Source: Pelagicoccus mobilis (lineage in GTDB: Bacteria > Verrucomicrobiota > Verrucomicrobiia > Opitutales > Opitutaceae). Taken from it: a stretch of DNA of 64,000 nt. The notes under the pieces are model-generated. The model saw only the letters and a list, made by a program, of their open reading frames with translations. It did not search any database and had not been told where the DNA came from. Positions within the stretch are counted from its first letter, which is position 1; every line of letters begins with the position of its first letter. This document shows, one piece after another, positions 52,871 through 60,353 of this stretch. Made by a program: the position numbers and the translations under genes. Location: positions 62,001 to 126,000 of the forward strand of contig NZ_JAENIL010000010.1 of NCBI RefSeq assembly GCF_016595505.1. The letters are read 5' to 3'.

Positions 52871-53159
52871 TGCACTGACTGCCTTCGTCGTGACGAAGGT
52901 CCTCCAACAGTCCGATTCTTGGCGCCTTTTGTTTCGTCACTATCGTGTTTCGTTCCTCGTACCGAAGCCGGAGGCTGGCACTTGAGGAATTGATGACGAA
53001 ACATGTCGTAGTACACCCACGGCACCTCCTGTCGCCTGCACTCGGAAGTGGCAATAGCTCCCCCCCTTTAAGCAGCATTGAGCGGTTAAGAAACTCACTG
53101 CCTCAGATTTCAGATAGAAAACGACCCACTTTCCCAAAAAATCAACAAACTGTCCCAAC

Positions 53160-53402
53160 TCACTCGAAGGCAACAACATGGGCAAGCTTTACCGCATGGT
53201 CGACCACATAGGTCACCGCTGAAGGTCCGAAAGTGACAACGTAATGAGTAACACCATCAACATCTTCGAAACTCGCCTCGGCAGCATTCTCCAAATTAGC
53301 TGCCAATGAATCAAACAATGCTATCGCCTTATCTCGCGACGACTTTGAAAGGCCAAGAATACGCTCCGTAACCTGCCTTGAAACATCCCAGTCGTAACTC
53401 AC
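53160..53402 (-). CDS. Putative RelE/ParE-type toxin
   Basis: 80 residues. The helical first half and the C-terminal strand pattern (VTHYVVTFGPSAVTYVVDHA, then LAHVVAFE) resemble compact RelE/ParE-fold toxins, but no catalytic residue can be assigned. Evidence for a module: it directly follows a 70-residue ORF with a 4-nt ATGA overlap, the usual antitoxin-toxin order. The pair is isolated between direct repeats in an otherwise gene-free region. Confidence 0.6.
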   Translation of the reverse strand: MSYDWDVSRQVTERILGLSKSSRDKAIALFDSLAANLENAAEASFEDVDGVTHYVVTFGPSAVTYVVDHAVKLAHVVAFE

Positions 53403-53611
53403 AGACCTTTATCTGCAAGAGATTGGCTCAACTCCTTGAGAGCAGAAGAACTCAATGCCTCCCCGTCTCTCATCGCTTTCAATCGTTCTGCAGACTTACC
53501 TTTGAAATCAGTATCTTCGGTAAGGTTTTTAACCTTTAGGTACGCTTCAAGGTAAACTCTCTCCTCGCGCCCCAAGGCATCGACTGTCTCCCTAACACGA
53601 GCTTTCTGCAT
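53399..53611 (-). CDS. Putative antitoxin-like small protein
   Basis: 70 residues, mostly helical and charged (ALGREERVYLEAYLKV near the N terminus, ALKELSQSLADKGL at the end). No DNA-binding motif is obvious. It precedes and overlaps the toxin-like gene by ATGA. I do not recognise the family; its role is inferred from arrangement only. Confidence 0.55.
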   Translation of the reverse strand: MQKARVRETVDALGREERVYLEAYLKVKNLTEDTDFKGKSAERLKAMRDGEALSSSALKELSQSLADKGL

Positions 53612-53701
53612 ACACCCAAGCTACAAGCCACTCAGAACACGGCAATTCCTTTTTAGGCACAAGCAACGCTGAACCATCCGCAGTTGACTGAAATCAGACA
53701 T

Positions 53702-53842
53702 GATCAACCGCCCGCTCCGCTTGAGGACACAGAGTTCACGGAGCCAAACACGATGAGAATGCGTGTCCGATTGGCTTGGCAAATAGGCGCCTAGCGGCGT
53801 TTAGGTCTTCTCCTGAACTGGAATTTTTAGCCACCAAAAGCT
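53702..53842 (+). repeat. Direct repeat flanking the toxin-antitoxin pair, right copy
   Basis: Diverged direct copy of 52729-52870. The two copies enclose about 0.83 kb containing both small genes. Confidence 0.75.
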
Positions 53843-53910
53843 CCTCGGTAACGCAATGCTCGCCTCTTCAGCGAATTCTCAGGGATTTTCGCAGAAAAAA
53901 TACCAAGCCC

Positions 53911-53968
53911 CCTCTGCGTATTCTGCGCTCTCTGTGCTCTCTGTGCTCTCTGTGGTTAAAAAAACCTA
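53911..53968 (+). repeat. CTCTGTG...CTGTGGTTAA-type interspersed repeat, longest copy
   Basis: Near-tandem CTCTGTG/TTCTGCG units ending GTGGTTAAAA. Related shorter copies at 55299, 55461, 55791, 55856, 57223, 57357 and 57402, and in reverse inside the direct repeats at 52749 and 53724. Confidence 0.7.
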
Positions 53969-53984
53969 CAGTCGCATAAAATTT

Positions 53985-54968
53985 GGTTCATCACCATTTT
54001 GCGGGGAACGCGTGTTTGATCTTCAGGAAGAAGTATTGGATGTCCCGATACCCGTAGGCCATACGCTTGATCACCTTTATCTTGTTGTTCATCCCTTCCA
54101 GCACGCTGGTGTTGAGCGGGTACTTCGCCGAGGCTAGGATGCCGCGAAGGTAAGGCAGCAACTTGCGGGCGAAGTCCATCAAGGGCTTCAGCCCGGACTC
54201 CCGGCAGCTTCGCCACCATTGCCGCCAAAGCTTGAAGGCTTCCCAAGCGTTGCGGCAACGCCACAGCTCCTTGAGCTGCTCCTTCAGCACGTAGACCGTC
54301 GCCAACGGCTGGTTGATCGCAATAAGCTCTTCAAGCTTAGCCTCTTGCTTGCCGCTTAGATTGCTCCTGTTCTTGAGCAGAAGCCAGCGGCTGCGCTTCA
54401 CCGCCCGACGGGCGGGCTTGTCGGATCGAAGCGTGTTGGCCTGGTCCACCCGCACACGGTCGATCACTTCGCGGCCGTACTTGGCCACGACGTGGAAGAG
54501 GTCGTAGACCACTTCGGCCTGCGGGCAATGAAGCTTCACCTCCAGGTCGAAGGCGCTGTTCTGGTCCATCGCCACCGCCTCTATCGACTTGGCATACTCG
54601 CCGAGCTGCTCGAAGAAGGGACGCAAGTCCAGGCGGCTTCTGCCTTCACCAACCCACAGCACTTGCCGAGTATCGGCGTCGGCGACAACCGTGGCATAGC
54701 GATGCCCCTTGTGCAGCGCGAACTCGTCAATGGCCAAGCGACGTACCTCGCCCCATGCTATCGAAGGCAACTCGCGTATCAGCCTCGCCTTGTCGATGCG
54801 TTTGACCGTGTTCCAAGACAAGCCGACTAACGTAGATACATGCTTGATTGGCAGCACCTTGCAAAGTTCTTCGACGCAGCGGACCAGTCTGCTGGTCATC
54901 TGGCTGGAACCGTGCAGCCAATCGACCGCTTCACGCTACTGCCTTTCCACTGTATTTGGTGATGAACC
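53985..54968 (-). mobile_element. ISL3-family-like insertion sequence, 984 bp
   Basis: Terminal inverted repeats begin GGTTCATCACCA at both ends. An 8-bp direct duplication TAAAATTT flanks it exactly (53977-53984 and 54969-54976); 8-bp duplications are typical of ISL3 elements. It encodes one transposase. The insertion lies inside the repeat-rich region, immediately after a CTGTGGTTAA-type repeat. Confidence 0.88.
53991..54899 (-). CDS. ISL3-type DDE transposase lacking the N-terminal zinc finger
   Basis: 302 residues. A helix-turn-helix region (VSTLVGLSWNTVKRIDKARL) is followed by the DDE core: AIDEFALHKGHRYATVV (first Asp), AVAMDQNSAFDLEV (second Asp) and NTSVLEGMNNKIKVIKRMAYGY (Glu). ISL3 transposases are usually about 400 residues with an N-terminal Cys/His zinc finger; here only about 60 nt separate the start from the inverted repeat, and an in-frame TAG lies 36 nt upstream of the ATG. 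Either a naturally short form or an internal deletion. Confidence 0.88.
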   Translation of the reverse strand: MTSRLVRCVEELCKVLPIKHVSTLVGLSWNTVKRIDKARLIRELPSIAWGEVRRLAIDEFALHKGHRYATVVADADTRQVLWVGEGRSRLDLRPFFEQLGEYAKSIEAVAMDQNSAFDLEVKLHCPQAEVVYDLFHVVAKYGREVIDRVRVDQANTLRSDKPARRAVKRSRWLLLKNRSNLSGKQEAKLEELIAINQPLATVYVLKEQLKELWRCRNAWEAFKLWRQWWRSCRESGLKPLMDFARKLLPYLRGILASAKYPLNTSVLEGMNNKIKVIKRMAYGYRDIQYFFLKIKHAFPAKW

Positions 54969-55334
54969 TAAAATTTATGCCACGATAAAGCTCCCAAGCT
55001 CTTGCACTGTCTGCATTCGTCAAAACGAAGGTCCTCCACCACCCCGATTCTTGGTACCTCTTGGTGCCCAAAATAAAAACAATCCCGTCCTACCCTCCAG
55101 TATGTTCGGATCGTTCCGCTCGCCTCCTCGCCAGTCGCTTCGCCCCAACTCCCGCTCAGAAAGCACAGCCCCCAAAAAAACTCCGCGTTCTCCAGTGAGC
55201 ATCGCGAACGAATGGCGAAAAGCGCGCAACCCGACCACCTCCCCCGCTAGCGACCCCGAATCGCCGATCACGACTCAGCCACCAAGCCCCCTTACCGAGC
55301 TTCGTGCCCTTCGTGGTTTAAAACAAAACCTGCC

Positions 55335-55374
55335 GTCGCCCCGCGACACCTATATCGCCACAGGCGATCCTGAC
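55335..55374. repeat. Twin-hairpin repeat, copy C
   Basis: Hairpin 1 GTCGC-CCC-GCGAC, linker ACCTAT, hairpin 2 ATCGCC-ACA-GGCGAT, then CCTGAC. Directly preceded by a CTTCGTGGTTTAAAA repeat. Confidence 0.7.
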
Positions 55375-55510
55375 AATACACCCTCAATCCATCCCCTTTC
55401 GCGATCATGAGCGTCCTTTAGCGGTTCCAACATGTTCCAAGTGTGTAATCAAACTTAGCGATCTCTGTGTCCTTAGCGGTTAACAACTTTTTCCCGATCT
55501 CGGCCGCAAG

Positions 55511-55580
55511 GCGGCCTCAGGTTTTCTCTCATCGCTTGCAGGGTTTCACATTCCGAGTTGCAAAGTTTTCCTGAGGCCGC
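55511..55580. repeat. Inverted repeat with 11-bp perfect arms
   Basis: GCGGCCTCAGG at 55511-55521 and CCTGAGGCCGC at 55570-55580 enclose 48 nt that themselves contain a weaker inner pairing (CTTGCA with TGCAAAG). Confidence 0.65.
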
Positions 55581-56098
55581 CCAAATTCGAGCAAATCGCA
55601 AAGTGACAAGTTTTTTGACACTTCAATCCAACACCAACGCTCAAGTTTCCTTCAAGGACTCCGTAAAAAAGCTCATAAAGCCGCCGCATCTATTGCTGCG
55701 GATCACTCATCGTTAATCGCTAATCCCTACCGAGTCCGACGACACATCTACGCCGCAACGAAAGAAAAACAATCCAAACATCAATATTCTCACGTCCTTC
55801 GCGATCTTCGCGGTTAAGAAAAACATCACACACGCACACCGATCCCAAAACATCTGAGTCCATCTGTGCAATCCGTGGTCAAAAAAACTGAACACAACCT
55901 CCATCCGACATCTTCCATGAGCCACTTATCACGCCGTATCAATTCGAAGGCGGATTAGCCATTAGCCATCCATCTCCACTCTCCCCCATATTCTGTGCCA
56001 ATCTCACTTCATCAACAACCACCTGTCCCTCGAAGCTCCACGAGCAAAGCGGGGTTAGCTTCTATTCTTCTTTGCGTCCTCTACCTCCAGTCAACCAG

Positions 56099-57181
56099 AT
56101 GAGTTCAGACGCGACTAACGCTCGTTCGCCTCATCTAGGATCCCAGACAGACTGCCGCGTTACTAGCCCGGCAGATGAACAGCTTTGGGGTGACGCTATA
56201 GCTAGCATCGACGAATCCTCACGTTTTCTCTGCCAAGATTGGCAAGACTTGCTCGAGAAGACTTACGGCTACCAGAAACGATTAGTCATCCTGCAACGAA
56301 GCGGCAAAATCGAGGCAGTCATGCCCTTCATGATCGTTAAATCGCTCCTGACCGGCACGCGAGCGATCTCCCTCCCGTTTTTCGACATCTGCCGTGCTTA
56401 CGCGCCAAACGAGCAGGACGTTCCCCATCTTTACGAAGCTTTAAGAGCCGAAGGACAACTCCAAGGTTGGGACTACATTGAGCTCCGAGGGGACATTCGC
56501 AAACTGAACATAGAGACACCCTCACTCAGTTTTTACAACCACGTCGTCGATCTGAGCGGTGGCCCCGACAAAGTCTTCGCCAGTATGGCCTCCTCCGCGC
56601 GCCGCGCCATTCGCAAAGCCGAGAAATCGGGAGTCCGAATCGAGTTCTCAAGCTCACCCGCTGCCCTCAAAGGCTTCTACGCTCTCCAGAGCATCACGCG
56701 GAGGCGCCATGGTCTCCCTCCCCAGCCTTACTGCTTTTTCGAGAACCTCCGCCAAGCCCTCATCGAGAAAGGACGAGGCACGATCGTTTCCGCCTTTGTC
56801 GGAGACGAGTTAGCCGCCAGCAGCATCTACCTCGAACAAGGAGAAAATGTCCATTACAAGTACGGTGCCTCCGACACCCGCTTCCAGGAAACCCGCTGCA
56901 ACAACTACGTGATGTGGCAAGCCATGAAGCACTATGCGGAACGCAATTTCCAATCAATGGATCTAGGCCGCAACTCCCTCAACAACGCTGGTCTCCGAAA
57001 ATACAAAAACACCTGGGGTTCCAAGGAGCGGCTCACCTACTACCACCGCTACGATCTCAAACAAGAGAAAGCCATCCCCATGAGCGACGACGTCTACGGC
57101 TGGCACAACAAAGTGTTCTCAAAACTCCCCCGCCCATTAGCCCAACTCGCCGGAACGATATTATACAAACATATTGCATAG
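56099..57181 (+). CDS. FemAB/GNAT-like protein of the exopolysaccharide locus
   Basis: About 360 residues from the ATG at 56099 (a TTG 27 nt upstream is possible). The two-part GNAT fold is of the FemAB type found with exosortase/PEP-CTERM and EPS loci: SFYNHVVDLSGGPDKVFASM, SSARRAIRKAEKSGVRIEF, then DLGRNSLNNAGLRKYKNTWG near the C terminus. These proteins are thought to transfer aminoacyl or acyl groups during envelope or polymer modification. The exact substrate is unknown. No ribosome-binding site is visible. Confidence 0.85.
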   Translation: MSSDATNARSPHLGSQTDCRVTSPADEQLWGDAIASIDESSRFLCQDWQDLLEKTYGYQKRLVILQRSGKIEAVMPFMIVKSLLTGTRAISLPFFDICRAYAPNEQDVPHLYEALRAEGQLQGWDYIELRGDIRKLNIETPSLSFYNHVVDLSGGPDKVFASMASSARRAIRKAEKSGVRIEFSSSPAALKGFYALQSITRRRHGLPPQPYCFFENLRQALIEKGRGTIVSAFVGDELAASSIYLEQGENVHYKYGASDTRFQETRCNNYVMWQAMKHYAERNFQSMDLGRNSLNNAGLRKYKNTWGSKERLTYYHRYDLKQEKAIPMSDDVYGWHNKVFSKLPRPLAQLAGTILYKHIA

Positions 57182-57478
57182 CATTCGCTATCGCTCAAAT
57201 CGATAATCTAAACACCAAACAACTTCGCGACCTCCGCGAACTTAGCGGTAAAGAAACTCGCTTCCGTCTCCGCTAAACGCTACGCCGCGACAAGCCGCTC
57301 AATCTACAACCGATAATCAGTAATCCGACGAAGTCAGCCACCACAACCTAATCAAAACTCCGTGTCCTCCGTGGTTAATAACACAACACAACCCGATCAA
57401 AGCTCCGTGTCCTCCGTGCACTCCGCGGTTTAGAATCAATTTTCAATTTTAGATCTTCCATCTTCAATCTCAGATCCC
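57182..57478. other. Intergenic region before the Wzc-like gene
   Basis: 297 nt without a gene; it contains three CTCCGTG...CGTGGTTAA-type repeat copies (57223, 57357, 57402) and the tetrad-like tract TTTTCAATTTTAGATCTTCC just before the start codon. Confidence 0.5.
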
Positions 57479-59839
57479 ATGAGCAATAACTCACAACAAT
57501 CTAGCGGCCTAAACATAACTCCCGGCGATATCATCTATACGATCTTTCGCCATAAGAAGAAGATCGTGCTATTCTTCGTGCTCGGATTGGTAGCGGGTGC
57601 GGCAGTCTACAAGCTCATGCCGCTCCCATACGTATCCAATGCGAAACTACTGGTACGTTACGTAACAGAGAGCAAGGACTTCGTCACCCTCGACAACGCA
57701 AACACCGTCAGCCCCGGTGGACGCGGCGATCGGGTAATGAGTGCGGAATTAGAGATTCTACGCAGTTCGGATATTGCTTTTTCTGTAGTAGAAAAACTCG
57801 CCCCTAACACAATAATCGGAGATGATGTAATTGGTACTAATGAGCAACTAATACTATCAGCAGCTCAATCAATTACCGGGAGCATGGGTATCAAAAGTAC
57901 AGGCAGCGTTATCCAACTCAGCTATTCTCACAACGACCCCGAAGTTTCTCAAAAGGTGCTCCAGGCTACAATCGAAGAGTACCTGGAGAAGCACGTCGAA
58001 ACGCACCGATCATCCGAGAACTTCAACAACTTCTTGATACAACAAACCGACCAACTGAAAACTCGCCTCGCCAAAACAGAGGAAGAACTCCAACGGGCCC
58101 GCCAAAAGGCCGGCGTTATCAATCTGACTGACGCGAAGATTACTCTCTCCCAAGAGATTGCTCGTATTCGACAGGCCATTTTCCGAACAGACGCCGAGTT
58201 GGCTGAATATCAAAGTGCCCTCGAGTCTTTCAAGGATCTACAAACAACAGGGCTCGGCAACGTATCAAACGAGCAAGAATCTGAAGAAGAAAAACAGCAA
58301 AGCAGCGAAGAACTGGCCGCGCTGTCAAAAGCGATTGAGGAATACGAGAACCTGCGTGCATCAATGGACGTCATGCGCTCGCGAGAGCAGGCCTTACTTC
58401 TTCAGTTCACGCCGGAGAATACTCGCGTTAAAGCGATTCAAGCCAAGATCGGTGATGCGCAAGAAAAGATGGATACACTCGTCGATGAACACCCAAATAT
58501 TCGCGCCACTGCTATTACTTCTGACACGCGTACTCAGACCGGTCTGAACCCAGAGCTAGAGGTCCGTGCCCAATCAATCCGTATTCGCGCCCTGACCTCT
58601 CGCTCCGATGTGCTCCGGTCGCAACTCGAAGAACTCCGCAAAGAGGCCGCACGCATCGACTCTGCGGAAGTCGAGATCAATGAGCTCGAACGACGTCGCG
58701 AGCTGGAAGAAACGAATTACAAGAACCTTGTAGTAAGCCTAGAGAGTGCCCGTCTTGAAGACGATCTCCGTGCGGGCAAGACCAACAATATCAGCATCAT
58801 CCAAGCACCTTCGCTGGGCAAAGTTGAGAATAAAAAGAAACTGCAGCTCACCGCTGGCGTGGCGGGAGGTGTCGGTGTCATCGGACTCGTTTGGGCACTT
58901 TTGGTCGATCTTCTCCTCGACCGCTCCATCAAGCGCCCCACCGAGATTCAGCGGAACCTCGGCATCCCGCTCTTCATGAGCATGCCCGACCTCAACGATA
59001 AGCGGTTCCGCAAGGCGAGTAAGAAGGCAAATCGCCAGCACCTTCTCCAGGCAGGCAAAATCAAGCAACTAGAAGCCAGTAAGAAAAAAGAAGAGTACAA
59101 GCCCAAGTCCCCCACCTTGCAAGCAGCAGCCATTTCAAAGCCGGAAGCCTACGGGAACGGCGACGGTCCAACCGTCGACACCATAGCCCCTTGGGATGAC
59201 CAACATGCTCTCAACGAACATTTCGACGCTCTGCGCGACAAGGTAATCACCTACTTCGAAAGCAAAAACCTAACCCATAAGCCAAAACTCATTGCCATGA
59301 CCGGACTGGGTCAGGAGTCAGGCGTTACAACTATCGCTTCTGGACTCGCAGGCAGTCTCTCCAAGATCGGCGAAGGTAACGTACTGCTCGTAGACATGAC
59401 CCTCGGTCACGAAACCGCCCAGCAATTCTACAACGGGAAAAACATTCTGAACCTAGACGAAGTCCTGGAGGAAGACTCGGAAAACGAAGCCAAGGTAGAA
59501 AACAATCTATACGTGGTAGCTGAGGGTACAAATGGTACAAAACTGCCACGTATCATGCCGCAACGTTTTAACAAAATGATGCCAAAGCTCAGAGCGAGCG
59601 ACTTCGACTATATCATTTTCGATATGCCACCCGTGAGCCCTATCAGCTCCACCCCTCGCCTCGCCTCATTCATGGACGTCGTACTCATGGTTATGGAGTC
59701 AGAGCAAACCAACCGCGACGTCGCCAACCAAGCACTAGAGCTACTATCAGACTCCAAAGCCCACCTCGGCGGCATCCTGAACAAAACCAAAAGCCATGTC
59801 CCGCGTAAGCTAGAACAAGACCTGCTTTCGCAATCCTGA
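57479..59839 (+). CDS. Wzc-like polysaccharide co-polymerase with degenerate kinase domain
   Basis: 786 residues. An N-terminal Wzz/GumC part has membrane helices at about 32-50 and 455-475 flanking a long periplasmic coiled coil. The cytoplasmic C-terminal domain resembles a BY-kinase (CpsD/Wzc). The Walker A sequence is GQESGVTT with Val616 at the invariant Lys position; Walker A' is LLVDMTL (Asp639) and Walker B FDMPP (Asp715). There is no C-terminal tyrosine cluster. It likely controls chain length without being an active tyrosine kinase. Confidence 0.87.
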   Translation: MSNNSQQSSGLNITPGDIIYTIFRHKKKIVLFFVLGLVAGAAVYKLMPLPYVSNAKLLVRYVTESKDFVTLDNANTVSPGGRGDRVMSAELEILRSSDIAFSVVEKLAPNTIIGDDVIGTNEQLILSAAQSITGSMGIKSTGSVIQLSYSHNDPEVSQKVLQATIEEYLEKHVETHRSSENFNNFLIQQTDQLKTRLAKTEEELQRARQKAGVINLTDAKITLSQEIARIRQAIFRTDAELAEYQSALESFKDLQTTGLGNVSNEQESEEEKQQSSEELAALSKAIEEYENLRASMDVMRSREQALLLQFTPENTRVKAIQAKIGDAQEKMDTLVDEHPNIRATAITSDTRTQTGLNPELEVRAQSIRIRALTSRSDVLRSQLEELRKEAARIDSAEVEINELERRRELEETNYKNLVVSLESARLEDDLRAGKTNNISIIQAPSLGKVENKKKLQLTAGVAGGVGVIGLVWALLVDLLLDRSIKRPTEIQRNLGIPLFMSMPDLNDKRFRKASKKANRQHLLQAGKIKQLEASKKKEEYKPKSPTLQAAAISKPEAYGNGDGPTVDTIAPWDDQHALNEHFDALRDKVITYFESKNLTHKPKLIAMTGLGQESGVTTIASGLAGSLSKIGEGNVLLVDMTLGHETAQQFYNGKNILNLDEVLEEDSENEAKVENNLYVVAEGTNGTKLPRIMPQRFNKMMPKLRASDFDYIIFDMPPVSPISSTPRLASFMDVVLMVMESEQTNRDVANQALELLSDSKAHLGGILNKTKSHVPRKLEQDLLSQS

Positions 59840-59891
59840 TAACTTACGCGGATCGCTGATGACTAATGGCTAATGACTTATCTATAAAACC

Positions 59892-60266
59892 ATGGCACAC
59901 TACGACACGTTTGAAGACTTACCGATCTGGCAGCTCGCCAGAAAACTGACTGCGTCAATCTATTTGAAGACGAGAGCAGGTGAGTTTGCCCATGACCGTG
60001 GGTTAAAAGATCAAATCCAGCGTGCTTCTGTTTCGATAGTTTCAAATATAGCTGAAGGTTTTGAGCGTAAATCAGACAAGGAGTTCATTAACTTCCTCAG
60101 TATAGCGAAGGGCTCCGCAGGTGAGGTTCGCGCGCAACTGTACGTCGCACTTGATATCGATTATATAACAGAATCAGAACAAATAGAACTCAACGAGTCC
60201 TTCAAGGACCTCTCCGCACAGATAGCTGGACTAATGCGTTATCTACAAAACAAGGATAAGCAATAG
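59892..60266 (+). CDS. Four-helix-bundle protein (S23/IVP family)
   Basis: 124 residues. Typical of the family first described from 23S rRNA intervening sequences: FEDLPIWQLARKLTASIY, DQIQRASVSIVSNIAEGFER, and FLSIAKGSAGEVRAQL. Function is unknown; members are often scattered in envelope or polysaccharide loci, as here. Starts 52 nt after the Wzc-like gene; a (GCCATCA)n repeat follows. Confidence 0.88.
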   Translation: MAHYDTFEDLPIWQLARKLTASIYLKTRAGEFAHDRGLKDQIQRASVSIVSNIAEGFERKSDKEFINFLSIAKGSAGEVRAQLYVALDIDYITESEQIELNESFKDLSAQIAGLMRYLQNKDKQ

Positions 60267-60293
60267 CACCTTGCACTCCGCTGATCGAAGATC

Positions 60294-60340
60294 GCCATCA
60301 GCCATCAGCCATCAGCCATCAGCCATCAGCCATCAGCCAT
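60294..60340 (+). repeat. Heptanucleotide repeat (GCCATCA)6.7
   Basis: Perfect tandem units of 7 nt, 6.7 copies, between the four-helix-bundle gene and the glycosyltransferase. Confidence 0.95.
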
Positions 60341-60353
60341 TTTCAATAAATCA

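Larger units (their letters stand above)
51910..53159. other. Repeat-rich gene-free region
   Basis: 1.25 kb without a credible gene. It contains two twin-hairpin copies, a chain of five hairpins (52618-52706), one copy of the direct repeat flanking the toxin-antitoxin pair, and several partial repeat modules such as CCTTTTGTTTSGTCACTATCG near 52260 and 52926. Confidence 0.6.
54977..56098. other. Repeat-rich gene-free region after the IS
   Basis: 1.1 kb without a credible gene. It holds the twin-hairpin copy at 55335, four CTGTGGTTAA-type repeats, a hairpin GGCCGC-AAG-GCGGCC at 55502 and a larger inverted repeat (55511-55580). Confidence 0.6.

Noticed and set aside
51910-53159. Several 60-130-codon frames in the repeat-rich region
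   Set aside because: They run through hairpins and repeats, lack ribosome-binding sites and contain no protein-like domains.
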